The notes below the pieces were generated by a model. It made no database searches, had not been told where the DNA came from, and saw nothing but the letters and a program-made list of their open reading frames with translations. The position numbers and the translations under genes were made by a program. Below are positions 34,514 to 43,720 of a stretch of 64,000 bases of DNA, piece by piece. The DNA lies in the NCBI RefSeq assembly GCF_007992495.1, contig NZ_BKAJ01000004.1, forward strand, positions 1-64,000, in the 5' to 3' direction. The DNA is from Reyranella soli. GTDB taxonomy: Bacteria > Pseudomonadota > Alphaproteobacteria > Reyranellales > Reyranellaceae. Every line of letters begins with the position of its first letter. Positions within the stretch are counted from its first letter, which is position 1.

Positions 34514-35879
34514 GCGGCGTTCAGTCCTGACGACGCTTGCTCTTGGCTTAAGCACCTTCCTGATCCTGTTCGATGTGACGGCGGTCGTCGTCGCCATGCC
34601 CGCCATCGCCAAGGACGTCGGGCTGGATATCGCGGGCCTGGCATGGGTCATTGACGCCTACAGCCTTGCGTTCGCCGCTGCCCTCCTGGCGTCCGGCGCG
34701 CTCGCCGATCGCTTCGGCCGCCGACGGTGCATGTTGGCCGGCAATGCGGTGTTTCTCGTTGCTTCCGTTGCGTGCGGGATGGCCTTGAGCGAACAGATGC
34801 TCCTGGCCGCGCGCGTGGTACAGGGTATCGGCGCGGCCTTCATGGCCACGGGCGGAACGGCCCTCGTCGCTATCGCCTTTCCCAACGTCGCTGAGCGGAG
34901 CCGTGCGTTCGGCGTCCTGGGCGTGATTGCCGGCGTCGCCATGGCGTTGGGGCCGACGCTCGGGGGCTTCCTGGCTTCGTGGCTCGGTTGGCGCTGGATC
35001 TTCTTCGCAAACGTCCCCTTTTGCTTGGCGCTGGCGCTTGTGGTGCCGCGATTGGTCGCCGAGGCGAACGATCGGGAAGGGCGACGGCTGGATCCCATTG
35101 GTATCGCGTTGCTGACGATGTCGTTGGGCCTGGCGATCGATGCCCTCTTGAGGCGTGACGGGTCCTTTGCCCTCCGAGCCTCGTGCCTTATTGCCGGCAT
35201 GGCATTGGCGTTCGTATTCCTGTGGCAACAATGGCGCAGTCCGCGCCCGGTGCTTGATCCCCGCGTGTTCGCGACGTTGGCCATGGCCGGGGTCGCCACG
35301 CTGCTGACCGCCATCCAGTTCGGATATTGGGCCGTGCTGGTCTATCTTCCATTCTTCCTGAGTGCGGCCTTGCACCTCAGCATGGACATGGCCGGCGTCG
35401 CCCTGCTTGTCGCGACACTGCCGATGCTGCTGGTACCGCTGGTCGGCGGGCGCCTCGCGACGCGCTGGGGATGGCGGCGCCTGTTCATAACTGCCTTTGG
35501 GCTCGTCGCCATTGGCGACGTTTCGCTTGTGATTGCGGCCCTTTCTGACGGTCCCGGTTTCCGACTTGCCGCGGCGATCGCCGGCATGGCCATCATCGGC
35601 GTTGGCGCTGCACTGGCGAACCCGCAATTGTCGGGTGTCGCCCTGGCTCTTGCCCCGCCAACTCAAGCGGGCATGGCCTCGGCCGTGACGTTCGTCGTGC
35701 GCCAAGTCGGCTTCGCCCTTAGCATCGCGGTGTTGGGACTGACGCTTGGCGCCGTGGATGCCTCAGCGACGTTCGCGCAACCCTTCGCCCTCGCCGCACT
35801 TGTGGCATTGCTTGGCGTGGTCGCAGCCTCCGTTCTGCTTCCGGCGAAGTCGGACGCCCTGTTGGGACGCCACAACTAG
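34506..35879 (+). CDS. DHA2-type MFS drug efflux transporter
   Basis: The protein has 457 residues from a TTG at 34506, six bases after AGGATGG; ATG codons at 34476 and 34443 would add 10 or 21 residues inside the Ada gene. It has about 14 membrane helices and the EmrB/QacA-type start [17 protein letters not shown], motif [12 protein letters not shown] and motif C region [18 protein letters not shown]. It probably exports drugs or toxic organics with proton uptake. Its stop (35877-35879) overlaps the stop of the antisense radC remnant, marking a recombination joint. Confidence 0.88.
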   Translation: MAERRSVLTTLALGLSTFLILFDVTAVVVAMPAIAKDVGLDIAGLAWVIDAYSLAFAAALLASGALADRFGRRRCMLAGNAVFLVASVACGMALSEQMLLAARVVQGIGAAFMATGGTALVAIAFPNVAERSRAFGVLGVIAGVAMALGPTLGGFLASWLGWRWIFFANVPFCLALALVVPRLVAEANDREGRRLDPIGIALLTMSLGLAIDALLRRDGSFALRASCLIAGMALAFVFLWQQWRSPRPVLDPRVFATLAMAGVATLLTAIQFGYWAVLVYLPFFLSAALHLSMDMAGVALLVATLPMLLVPLVGGRLATRWGWRRLFITAFGLVAIGDVSLVIAALSDGPGFRLAAAIAGMAIIGVGAALANPQLSGVALALAPPTQAGMASAVTFVVRQVGFALSIAVLGLTLGAVDASATFAQPFALAALVALLGVVAASVLLPAKSDALLGRHN

Positions 35880-36038
35880 AGCAGCCCAAGACTCCGGAAG
35901 CTCGCGTGGCCCTTGCGACCGATCACGAGATGATCGTGGATCGAAATGCCGAGCGCTTCGGCAGCGGCCCTGACCTCGCGCGTCATCTCGATGTCGTCGC
36001 GCGACGGCTTGGGATCGCCCGAGGGGTGGTTGTGCACC
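35876..36038 (-). pseudogene. radC 3' remnant 2, in frame
   Basis: 53 codons plus stop read [18 protein letters not shown] and on to FRSLGLL without interruption. Compared with the intact gene most changes are synonymous, so it derives from a radC that was under selection, probably in another strain. Similarity stops sharply at 36038. The stop overlaps the stop of the MFS gene. Confidence 0.9.
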
Positions 36039-36050
36039 TTACTCTTCGAG

Positions 36051-36068
36051 ATTCCAATCGATTGGAAT
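36051..36068. repeat. 18-bp perfect palindrome at the remnant edge
   Basis: ATTCCAATC-GATTGGAAT is self-complementary without a spacer. It begins 13 bases from the breakpoint of radC remnant 2. It may be an operator or recombination-site arm; no partner is known. Confidence 0.5.
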
Positions 36069-36135
36069 AGCTAGGAAAACGTTCGGTCCAAACGGATTTG
36101 GTGCCGGCAATTGGGGTATGTTTGTCGTGCACCAT

Positions 36136-36148
36136 CGTGATCATCACG
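36136..36148. repeat. Palindrome of the radC-remnant modules, copy 3
   Basis: CGTGATCATCACG followed by CT. The centre differs from copies 1 and 2 by one base, but the dyad is kept. Confidence 0.55.
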
Positions 36149-36253
36149 CTCGTTCATCTGTGCACTCGATCAGGCACTTTGGGCCACGGCATGTCACTCC
36201 ATCCCTTCATTCATCCCGGGCATCAAGTTCAGCGACTGAGGGCGCCTCTCTGA

Positions 36254-37834
36254 TTACCGTTCTGGTAGCCCCGCTTTGCGAAGTCCTTCCGCGAATACCG
36301 AATGGTCCTGCGGCCGGCTGATCGGCAGCCAATCTCTGATGTTGGAAATGCGAAGAGCAGGGTCGAACGCCTGCAGCTGATCCGCGGCCCGCTGTGCTTC
36401 TTGCAGTCGACCAGTCAATGCCCGACTCGCGGCCACTATGGCAATCGTCATCAGGAAACTCGGCAGCTTTGTGTATGCCTCCTCCGCCCACGCCGACGCA
36501 GCGTCGAAGCGGCCCGCGAAGAGGTGTGCCATCGCGATACCAGCCTGCATTCGGTACAATTCCGGATCAACGGGACTCAAACGCATGGCGCGTTCGAAAT
36601 ACTCGATAGCGTTTTCGGGCTCGCCGCGCCAGGTCCTCAGGAAGCCGCCAAGAAACCAGGCAGACGCCAGATTGGGATTGAGAAAAATAGCCCTGTCGAG
36701 CAGCGCGATGCCGATGTCGAGCTCGCCTGCGAGATGGGCAAGAGCGTGACCGGCTCGAGTGAGCGCTACGGCATCGTCCCTGCCCAACTCGACCGCAAGG
36801 CGCGCCAGTCGTGCGCCATCGGCCGTTTCCTGCTGGCGGTCGATCGACCAGCCGTTGACTCTGCGCCAGAAATAGCACCACGCGGCCATTGCGTGAGCGG
36901 CAGCAAACGCGGGGTCGAGGTCGATGCTTCTATGGAATAGCGGCAACGCCTCATCGAGAGACTCCCTGCTGCCTTGGTGCACATGCGCGAGTCCGCGCAA
37001 ATAGCAGTCGTAAGCATCGAGGCTTCCCGTCGGCTTGCGCTTGGCACGTTCGATCTCGGCCAACTCCACCTGCGGCGCAATGGCGCCGACGACGTTCGTG
37101 GCGATCTGATCCTGCAGCTCGAAGATGTCGTCCAGGGTGCCTTCGAAGCGGTCCGCCCAAAGGTGAGCACCGGTCCTCGCATCAATCAGCTGTCCCGTGA
37201 TGCGGATGCGGCCTGCGGCCTTGCGTACGCTGCCTTCCAGCAGATAGCCAACGCCAAGCTCCCTCCCGATCTGCCTCACATCCACAGAGCGGCTCTGGTA
37301 CGTGAAGCTCGAGTTGCGGGCGATGACGAATAACCAGCGAAGGCGCGACAACGCGGTGATGATGTCCTCTACCACGCCTTCGGCAAAATAGGCCTGCTCG
37401 GGATCTCCACTCAGGTTCTGAAATGGCAAGACCGCGATGGATGGCTTGTTGGGAAGGGAGAGCGCCGGGCGAGGAGATTCGTCCAACATGCGCGAACCGA
37501 TCTTCGAAGGATCACTTTGGGATTGAGCTTCCGTGACGGCGCCAACGAACCGGAAGCCTTTGCGAGGAACCGTGCGAATGAGGTGTTGCGCCTCACCACT
37601 GTCGCCTATCGCCTTGCGTACTGCGTTGATGTGGCTGGTCAGGGTCGATTCGGAGACGATGCGTCCGCCCCACACGGCGTCCAGAAGATCGTCTTTGCTG
37701 ACAACACGCTCACGATTCTGCACGAGGTAGGCCAATAGGTCGAAGACTCGCGGGGCGATAGGAACTTCCTCGGAGCCGCGCGTCAGCTCCCGTCGCTCGA
37801 GATCGAGCATACAATCCTTGAATTGAAATCGCAC
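36254..37834 (-). CDS. Winged-helix (OmpR/CadC-type) regulator with TPR repeats
   Basis: From the GTG at 37834 the protein has 526 residues. An N-terminal Trans_reg_C winged helix (about 10-95: VFDLLAYLVQNRERVVSKDDLLDAVWG, TVPRKGFRFVG) is followed by the TolB-like segment PSIAVLPFQNLSGDPEQAYFAEG and TPR-like helical repeats to the end. Proteins of this kind are one-component regulators found widely in Rhizobiales. The frame is open to 38011, but that would overlap the divergent SDR gene. It is divergent from the SDR-AraC pair, which it may control. Confidence 0.88.
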   Translation of the reverse strand: MRFQFKDCMLDLERRELTRGSEEVPIAPRVFDLLAYLVQNRERVVSKDDLLDAVWGGRIVSESTLTSHINAVRKAIGDSGEAQHLIRTVPRKGFRFVGAVTEAQSQSDPSKIGSRMLDESPRPALSLPNKPSIAVLPFQNLSGDPEQAYFAEGVVEDIITALSRLRWLFVIARNSSFTYQSRSVDVRQIGRELGVGYLLEGSVRKAAGRIRITGQLIDARTGAHLWADRFEGTLDDIFELQDQIATNVVGAIAPQVELAEIERAKRKPTGSLDAYDCYLRGLAHVHQGSRESLDEALPLFHRSIDLDPAFAAAHAMAAWCYFWRRVNGWSIDRQQETADGARLARLAVELGRDDAVALTRAGHALAHLAGELDIGIALLDRAIFLNPNLASAWFLGGFLRTWRGEPENAIEYFERAMRLSPVDPELYRMQAGIAMAHLFAGRFDAASAWAEEAYTKLPSFLMTIAIVAASRALTGRLQEAQRAADQLQAFDPALRISNIRDWLPISRPQDHSVFAEGLRKAGLPER

Positions 37835-37970
37835 GCCGTCGGCACCTTGGACGAAAAAGCAAGCTAAACCCAAGAATAGTCCAAGCCCGCCACAAAGCCA
37901 TGAGCCCTTTCCGTAGCCAATCTCTGCTCCTAAGCCATCTGCCGGCTGGGCCGATGACCAAGGAGCAGCG

Positions 37971-38729
37971 ATGAAGATCGTCATCATTGGAGGCAATGGC
38001 CTCATCGGCAAAAAGGTCGTCGCCAGGCTTCGTCAAGAAGCCAATGACGTCGTGGCTGCGTCACCCAGTTCAGGCGTGAACACCATTACGCGCCAAGGGC
38101 TTGCCGAGGCTCTTTCGGGCGCGCGTCTCGTCATCGACGTGGCCAACTCGCCGTCGTTCGAGGACCAGGCGGCCCTGGAGTTCTTTGAGAGATCCAGCCG
38201 GAATCTGTTGGCCGCCGAAATTGCCGCCGGCGTAAGGCATCATGTTGTGCTGTCGGTCGTCGGAGCCAAGCGCCTGCCTCAGAGCGGCTATCTTCGCGCC
38301 AAGGCAGCGCAGGAAGACCTCGTCAAGGCTTCTGCGATTCCCTTCACGATTCTGCAATCGACGCAATTCTTCGAATCCGTCGATGCAATAGTTCAAGCGG
38401 GCACGGATGGAGACATGACCCATCTGTCGCCGGCGCTCGTGCAACCGATCGCATCCGATGACGTCGCGGCTGCACTGGCCGATCTCGCGGTCGACAAGCC
38501 GTTGAATGGTACCATTGAGATCGCGGGGCCCGATCAGATGCCTCTCGATGCCCTTGCTCGGCAGTATCTCGCCGCAAGAGCGGATCAGCGTCAGGTAATT
38601 GCGGACATCCACGCCCGGTATTTCGGCGCCCGGCTGGACGACAAGTCGCTGACCCCGAGCGCTCAGCCCAGTCTGGGGACGATCCGCTTTCATGATTGGC
38701 TTAGCGCCTCATTGGGTACAGATCCATGA
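37971..38729 (+). CDS. Atypical SDR/NmrA-like NAD(P)-binding protein
   Basis: The 252-residue protein begins MKIVIIGGNGLIGKKVV, an atypical-SDR dinucleotide motif (GGNGLIG). It continues with VLSVVGAKRLPQSGYLRAKAAQEDLVK, where Tyr and Lys of the SDR site lie close together, and FTILQSTQFFE, as in NmrA/quinone-reductase-like proteins. It probably acts as an NAD(P)H-dependent reductase or redox sensor. Its stop overlaps the start of the AraC gene as ATGA. Confidence 0.9.
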   Translation: MKIVIIGGNGLIGKKVVARLRQEANDVVAASPSSGVNTITRQGLAEALSGARLVIDVANSPSFEDQAALEFFERSSRNLLAAEIAAGVRHHVVLSVVGAKRLPQSGYLRAKAAQEDLVKASAIPFTILQSTQFFESVDAIVQAGTDGDMTHLSPALVQPIASDDVAAALADLAVDKPLNGTIEIAGPDQMPLDALARQYLAARADQRQVIADIHARYFGARLDDKSLTPSAQPSLGTIRFHDWLSASLGTDP

Positions 38730-39664
38730 GTAAGCTGAGCCTGCGCGATCTGCCGGTCGCGCCCGATGCGGAGCAGAGCGACCTGCCGGTTGCCCACCGG
38801 CGTTCTGCGAATGTCGAGATGGCACGCGTCCTCAGGACTGTACCGCTAAGCATTGCTCTGGATCCGTCCGGTGGCGCTATCGCCCACTGGAATCACGGAG
38901 CGCTGCACGACTTCGTCGAGCCCATGACTGAGCACGTCGTCATGACCTACATCGGCACCATGCAGCGCCTGGAGCGGCGCTCGGAACGGTCAGTTGCGAT
39001 TGGAATGGCGCGCTCCGGTGCCGTCACGATCATTCCGGCTGGCTCGAGCGCCCGATGGGACATTGCCGGGTCCATCAATGTCCTCCAGCTCTATCTTCCG
39101 CACGCAACACTGGAGCGCGTTGCCGCCGAAGCCGACATGGCGGGACCGTCCAATCTCCTGGAGCGAACGGGACATCCCGACCCGACGACCTCGCGGCTGC
39201 TCACGAGCGCGGCGGACGTGCTGGACAGCAATAAGGCGCTGGACGCCTTGTTCAGGCAGCAACTGACGGATCTCCTCGCCACACGCCTCCTGGCTGCGCA
39301 CACCGGCATGCCCGCCACCCACCAGGCAGCCTTGGGCGGCCTCTCGCCGACGGCGCTACGTCGCGCCGTCGAACGCCTGCGCTCCGATGGCGATCCGGAC
39401 TTGTCGCTCGCTGCCCTGGCTTCGGACGCCAGCTTGTCACGCTTCCACTTCTGTCGCGCTTTCAAGGAAAGCACCGGGCTTTCACCTCATGCCTGGCTGC
39501 GTCAATACCGGCTCGAACAGGCCATGACAATGCTGCGTGACCCCAGCGAGTCGATCGCATCGGTCGCGGCGGCGCTCGGCTATGCCTCGCAGACGGCCTT
39601 CGCTGCAGCGTTCAGACGGATGACCGGGGAAACCCCGAGCAATTGGCGACGACACGCGCGTTAG
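38726..39664 (+). CDS. AraC family transcriptional regulator
   Basis: The 312-residue protein has a C-terminal AraC domain (about 205-310) with two helix-turn-helix units: LSLAALASDASLSRFHFCRAFKESTG and SIASVAAALGYASQTAFAAAFRRMTG, ending TPSNWRR. The N-terminal half is a sensor-like beta domain. It is coupled to the SDR gene by ATGA and probably regulates it. The NDH-2-like gene begins 107 bases later. Confidence 0.93.
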   Translation: MSKLSLRDLPVAPDAEQSDLPVAHRRSANVEMARVLRTVPLSIALDPSGGAIAHWNHGALHDFVEPMTEHVVMTYIGTMQRLERRSERSVAIGMARSGAVTIIPAGSSARWDIAGSINVLQLYLPHATLERVAAEADMAGPSNLLERTGHPDPTTSRLLTSAADVLDSNKALDALFRQQLTDLLATRLLAAHTGMPATHQAALGGLSPTALRRAVERLRSDGDPDLSLAALASDASLSRFHFCRAFKESTGLSPHAWLRQYRLEQAMTMLRDPSESIASVAAALGYASQTAFAAAFRRMTGETPSNWRRHAR

Positions 39665-39771
39665 CAGCAATCGCTCTACAAGCACGTCAATCGCTCTGGG
39701 ACAGCTGCACACCCGGTTCACTAGATCATTGCTCTGTCCACACCAACGACCGCCGGAGGCAAGTAGTTCAC

Positions 39772-40977
39772 ATGCGACTCATCATCATAGGCGCCGGCTT
39801 CGCCGGCATGTATGCCGCACTTTCCTCTGCCCGCCTTCGCGATATCAGGGGCGTCTCACCCAAGGATCTCGAGATCGCGCTGCTTGCCCCGGAGCCCACC
39901 CTTGTGGTTCGCCCGAGGCTCTACGAGACGAAGCCCGAGACACTGACGGCCCCTCTCCAAGACGTCCTCAAGGCTATCGATGTCGTCTTCGTGCAAGGCC
40001 GCGCCGAGACGATCGACACCAAGGCCCGCGCGGTGGAAATCGTCACCGCCGACGGCCCGTGGAAGACGCTGAACTACGACCGGCTGGTCGTGGCCGCGGG
40101 CAGCCGGTTGTTCCGCCCCCTCATTCCCGGACTCGCCGAGTACGCGTTCAGCGTCGACCAGCTCGACGATGCGATCGCGCTCGACCGACACCTGCACAGC
40201 CTGGCGGATCGGCCGGCGTCGCGGACGCGCGATACGGTCGTCGTCGCGGGCGGCGGCTTCACGGGCATCGAGGTGGCGACGGAAATGCCCGCGCGTCTGT
40301 GCGCGATCTTCGGCAAGAATGCCGAGCCGCGCGTCGTTATAGTCGAGCGCGGCGACGCGATCGCTCCTGACATGGGGGCCGAACCCCGGCCGATCATCGA
40401 GGACGCCTTGCGTGAAATGGGTGTGCAGACCCGGCTCGGTGCCGCCGTCGCGGCGCTGGACGGCTCGGGCGTCACGCTGACCGACGGCGCGCGAATCGAG
40501 AGCGCGACCGTGATCTGGGCGGCAGGCATGCGCGCGGCGCCGTTGACCGCACAGATTCCGGGCGAGCGCGACAATTTCGGCCGGCTGCTTGTCGACCGCG
40601 AGTTGCGCGTGCCGTCTGTGCCTGGGGTTTTCGCCACCGGCGACGCGGCCCGGGCGGCATGCGACGATATGGGCAACTACGCACTGATGTCGTGCCAGCA
40701 CGCCACGCGGATGGGCGCCTTCGCGGGCCACAATGCGGCGGCCGAACTGCTGGGAGCGCCGACCAAGCCATATCATCAGGAGGCGTACGTCACCTGTCTC
40801 GACCTCGGGCCGGCCGGCGCGATCTTCACGCGAGGCTGGGACCGCAAGGTCGAGATGGTCGGCGCGAAGGCAAAGAAGACCAAGCACGAGATCAACACGG
40901 AGTGGATCTATCCGCCGCGCCCAGAGCGGGCCGCTGTACTGGCGTCGGCTGACCCCGAACGCGTCACCGCCCTGTAG
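39772..40977 (+). CDS. NDH-2-like FAD/NAD(P)-dependent oxidoreductase
   Basis: From the ATG at 39772 the protein has 401 residues. It has an N-terminal FAD motif (IIGAGFAGMYAA), a second dinucleotide motif (VAGGGFTGIEVATEM) and the FAD-binding VFATGDAA near the end. This is the type II NADH dehydrogenase/pyridine nucleotide-disulphide family; no disulphide Cys pair is present. It may oxidise NADH with quinone. The ORF is open to 39643, but the ATG lies behind GGAGG. No membrane anchor is evident at the C-terminus. Confidence 0.88.
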   Translation: MRLIIIGAGFAGMYAALSSARLRDIRGVSPKDLEIALLAPEPTLVVRPRLYETKPETLTAPLQDVLKAIDVVFVQGRAETIDTKARAVEIVTADGPWKTLNYDRLVVAAGSRLFRPLIPGLAEYAFSVDQLDDAIALDRHLHSLADRPASRTRDTVVVAGGGFTGIEVATEMPARLCAIFGKNAEPRVVIVERGDAIAPDMGAEPRPIIEDALREMGVQTRLGAAVAALDGSGVTLTDGARIESATVIWAAGMRAAPLTAQIPGERDNFGRLLVDRELRVPSVPGVFATGDAARAACDDMGNYALMSCQHATRMGAFAGHNAAAELLGAPTKPYHQEAYVTCLDLGPAGAIFTRGWDRKVEMVGAKAKKTKHEINTEWIYPPRPERAAVLASADPERVTAL

Positions 40978-41104
40978 ATGCCTCACGTGGCGCGGGCTGC
41001 GCTGTGTGCAAGCGCGCAGCCGGTTTCACCCATCAGATGTTCCTCAACGATCATCGTAGCGTCGTCAATGCCGCGTGTAAGGCGGCCGTTAGCAGGAGAC
41101 AAAC

Positions 41105-42019
41105 ATGAGCTTAGACAACACCGTACACCCCAGTACATCGGGGTCCGAAGAGTTGGTTCCGTCGCGTTACGCGCTGCGCGTCGGCGAGATTGACGTACTG
41201 GTGGTCAGCGACGGGGTGCTATTGCTGCCAACCACGACGCTGGCCACCAATGTCGACCCGGCTGTCCGGGCGGCCTGGATGGAGGACATGTTCCTGCCGC
41301 CGGACAAGTTCGATTGGCCGCTGAACGTGCTCGTGGTGCGTAGCGGCGACCGGACCATACTCGTCGACTCAGGGCTAGGGGGTGAGTATCCGGGCTTCCC
41401 GCGGGCCGGGCACTTCCCCAGGCGACTGGAGGCCGCCGGCATCGATCTCGCATCCGTGACCGATGTGGTGCTTACCCACATGCACATGGACCATGTTGGC
41501 GGGCTGCTCGTCGACGGGATGAAGGAGCGGCTACGTCCTGACCTGCGGGTCCACGCAGCGGACGCCGAGGTCAAATTCTGGGCGTCGCCCGACTTCTCCC
41601 ACACCACCATGCCGTCGCCGGTACCGGACGTGCTTCGGTCGACCGCGAAGCGGTTCTTGAGCGAGTACCGCAGCCAGCTGCGGACGTTCGAGGAGGAGTA
41701 CGAGGTGGCGCCGGGGGTGGTCGTCCGGCGCACCGGCGGCCACACCCCCGGGCACAGCGTGGTTCGCCTGGCGTCCGGCGGCGACCGGCTGACGTTCGCC
41801 GGCGACGCCATATTCCCGGTCGGGTTCGACCACCCCGACTGGCACAACGGCTTCGAACACGACCCCGAGGAGGCGGCCCGCGTTCGGGTCCGTCTTTTGC
41901 GGGAGGTGGCGGCGACCGGCGAGACGTTGGTGGCCACTCACCTACCGTTCCCGTCCGTCGGCCGGGTGGCGGTCACCGGCAACGCCTTTCGTTGGGTACC
42001 GGCTGTCTGGGACTTCTGA
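41105..42019 (+). CDS. MBL-fold metallohydrolase
   Basis: The 304-residue protein has the metallo-beta-lactamase signature THMHMDHVGG (about residue 123), further His in GGHTPGHS, Asp in FAGDAIFP and a late His (ATHLPFP). It resembles N-acyl homoserine lactonase/AttM and penicillin-hydrolase-like MBL proteins. It is a soluble two-zinc hydrolase; no signal peptide is seen. A perfect 15-bp inverted repeat follows the stop. Confidence 0.9.
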   Translation: MSLDNTVHPSTSGSEELVPSRYALRVGEIDVLVVSDGVLLLPTTTLATNVDPAVRAAWMEDMFLPPDKFDWPLNVLVVRSGDRTILVDSGLGGEYPGFPRAGHFPRRLEAAGIDLASVTDVVLTHMHMDHVGGLLVDGMKERLRPDLRVHAADAEVKFWASPDFSHTTMPSPVPDVLRSTAKRFLSEYRSQLRTFEEEYEVAPGVVVRRTGGHTPGHSVVRLASGGDRLTFAGDAIFPVGFDHPDWHNGFEHDPEEAARVRVRLLREVAATGETLVATHLPFPSVGRVAVTGNAFRWVPAVWDF

Positions 42020-42033
42020 CCGCTTGTCGGTTA

Positions 42034-42090
42034 GGGCCGACCTAGGGCGCGCACTCATAGCGTTGATGAGCTCATGCCCTAGGTCGGCCC
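42034..42090. terminator. Perfect 15-bp inverted repeat
   Basis: GGGCCGACCTAGGGC (42034-42048) and GCCCTAGGTCGGCCC (42076-42090) are fully complementary, with a 27-base loop that itself contains ATGAGCTCAT. No T-tract follows. It may be a terminator, a recombination scar or a protein-binding site. Confidence 0.5.
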
Positions 42091-42117
42091 GATCTTTGCG
42101 CGAGCAGGAGATGCAGC

Positions 42118-43641
42118 ATGATGGGTCAAATGCCCCTTGAGGCACTCGTTGTGTCTCCCCTTTGGCAAATGAACTTGATCGGCCTTGCCGGGATCATCGT
42201 CTGGCACCTGATACCGAGCAGGCGCTCGAACACCCGACTGGTGGTCCAGATCGCATTCTTTGCGGGCATGACTGCCGTTCTTATCGGCAACAACCTGATG
42301 TCGTTCGAGCCAGAAGCGCCTGAAGCCCTGGACGCCAATTCGCTGCTCGTCATCTTGGCCAGGTTGCTGTGGTGGATCCATCTGGCGTGGGCGATCATCG
42401 GTTTCGTGCGCATCTACCTCGTGCTCGAGCGCTATCCGCATGAGGCGCGCCTGCTGCAGGAAATCGTCGTCGGCGTGGTCTATCTCGGCGTGGGTTTGTC
42501 CATCCTAACCTTTGTCTTCGGCATTCCCATCGGGACGCTGGTCGCGACGTCAGGCTTGGTCGCTATCATTCTTGGCTTGGCGCTCCAGAACACATTAAGT
42601 GACGTCTTCTCCGGCATCGCGCTGACGCTGGGCCGGCCCTATGTCCTCGGCGACTGGATCGTTCTCAGCGACGGGACCGAGGGACGGGTTGTCGAGAGCA
42701 CTTGGCGCTCGACCCATGTCCTGACCGGCTCCAACAACGTGGTGGTGCTGCCGAACAGCTTTCTGGCCCGGCTCGGGCTGACCAACGTCAGCCGCCCCGA
42801 TGAGACGCACCTGCTGACGCTGACGGTGCGCATTGCACCCACACGCATGCCTTCCGTCGTAATGGACGTGATGCGATCCGTCATGCTGAGCTGCAGCTCC
42901 ATCGTGGCCGAGCCGCCGCCGACCGTGGCGCTCAAGAGCCTGGATGCGGTGGCCTTGACGGTCGAACTGCAATTCAGGGTCACGAGCCCTGCCGAACGGT
43001 CACGCGCGCGAAGCGAAGTGCTCGACCTCGTCTACCGCCACTGCAAATCTGCCGGCCTGCTTCTGGCGATGCCGGCGGAATCCGTTGTGGCTATGACCGA
43101 TTTACCCACCGAAGAAACAGCTCGGCCGCAACGCGTCGAACCGATCGAGCTCATCGAAGCCATACCGATCTTCGCAACTCTGACGCGCGACGAAAAGCTG
43201 TCGCTCGCGAAAGCGACCACTACTCGCGAATTTCGCAAGGGGGACGAAATTGTCCGACAGGGAGACATACTGTCCGCACTGATGATGATCAGGGCCGGCG
43301 TCATCGTCATGCGCTGCGACGGCAAGGAGACCGGCCGACTCGCACCCGGCGACTTTTTCGGAGAGACCGGGCTGCTTGCGGGTATGGGTGAAGCTTGTAC
43401 GCTGCAGGCGCTGACCCGTGTGATCGTCTACGAGATTGACCAGCACGCTTTCGCCCCACTGCTTGTGGATCGTCCGACTGTGGCGGAAGACCTGGCTCTG
43501 AGTCTATCCAGGCGCGCTCTGCCGGCCCGAGCCGATGAGCTGCAAAGTCTCCGACACGACCGTGGTACGCAGGTCTTTCGCAAGGCCATCCAGAGAATCT
43601 TCCACGACAGGCACACCCATCACTTGTCATCTCGCCCCTGA
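42118..43641 (+). CDS. MscS-type channel with C-terminal cyclic-nucleotide-binding domain
   Basis: The 507-residue protein starts with four or five membrane helices. The MscS pore helix and beta domain follow (about 130-290: SGLVAIILGLALQNTLSDVFSGIALTLGRPY, VLPNSFLARLGLTNVSRP). A cyclic-nucleotide-binding domain (about 350-470) includes REFRKGDEIVRQGD and LAPGDFFGETGLLAG. Such channels open by cyclic nucleotide binding or membrane tension. With two class III cyclases in the window a cAMP link is reasonable, but it is inference. It is convergent with radC. Confidence 0.92.
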   Translation: MMGQMPLEALVVSPLWQMNLIGLAGIIVWHLIPSRRSNTRLVVQIAFFAGMTAVLIGNNLMSFEPEAPEALDANSLLVILARLLWWIHLAWAIIGFVRIYLVLERYPHEARLLQEIVVGVVYLGVGLSILTFVFGIPIGTLVATSGLVAIILGLALQNTLSDVFSGIALTLGRPYVLGDWIVLSDGTEGRVVESTWRSTHVLTGSNNVVVLPNSFLARLGLTNVSRPDETHLLTLTVRIAPTRMPSVVMDVMRSVMLSCSSIVAEPPPTVALKSLDAVALTVELQFRVTSPAERSRARSEVLDLVYRHCKSAGLLLAMPAESVVAMTDLPTEETARPQRVEPIELIEAIPIFATLTRDEKLSLAKATTTREFRKGDEIVRQGDILSALMMIRAGVIVMRCDGKETGRLAPGDFFGETGLLAGMGEACTLQALTRVIVYEIDQHAFAPLLVDRPTVAEDLALSLSRRALPARADELQSLRHDRGTQVFRKAIQRIFHDRHTHHLSSRP

Positions 43642-43720
43642 CTAGTGATTCGCGGCTGCTTCGGTGGAGCTCTGCAATACATCGATAGCGGACGTTCGTC
43701 GGAAGTCTGCATCGTGGGCG

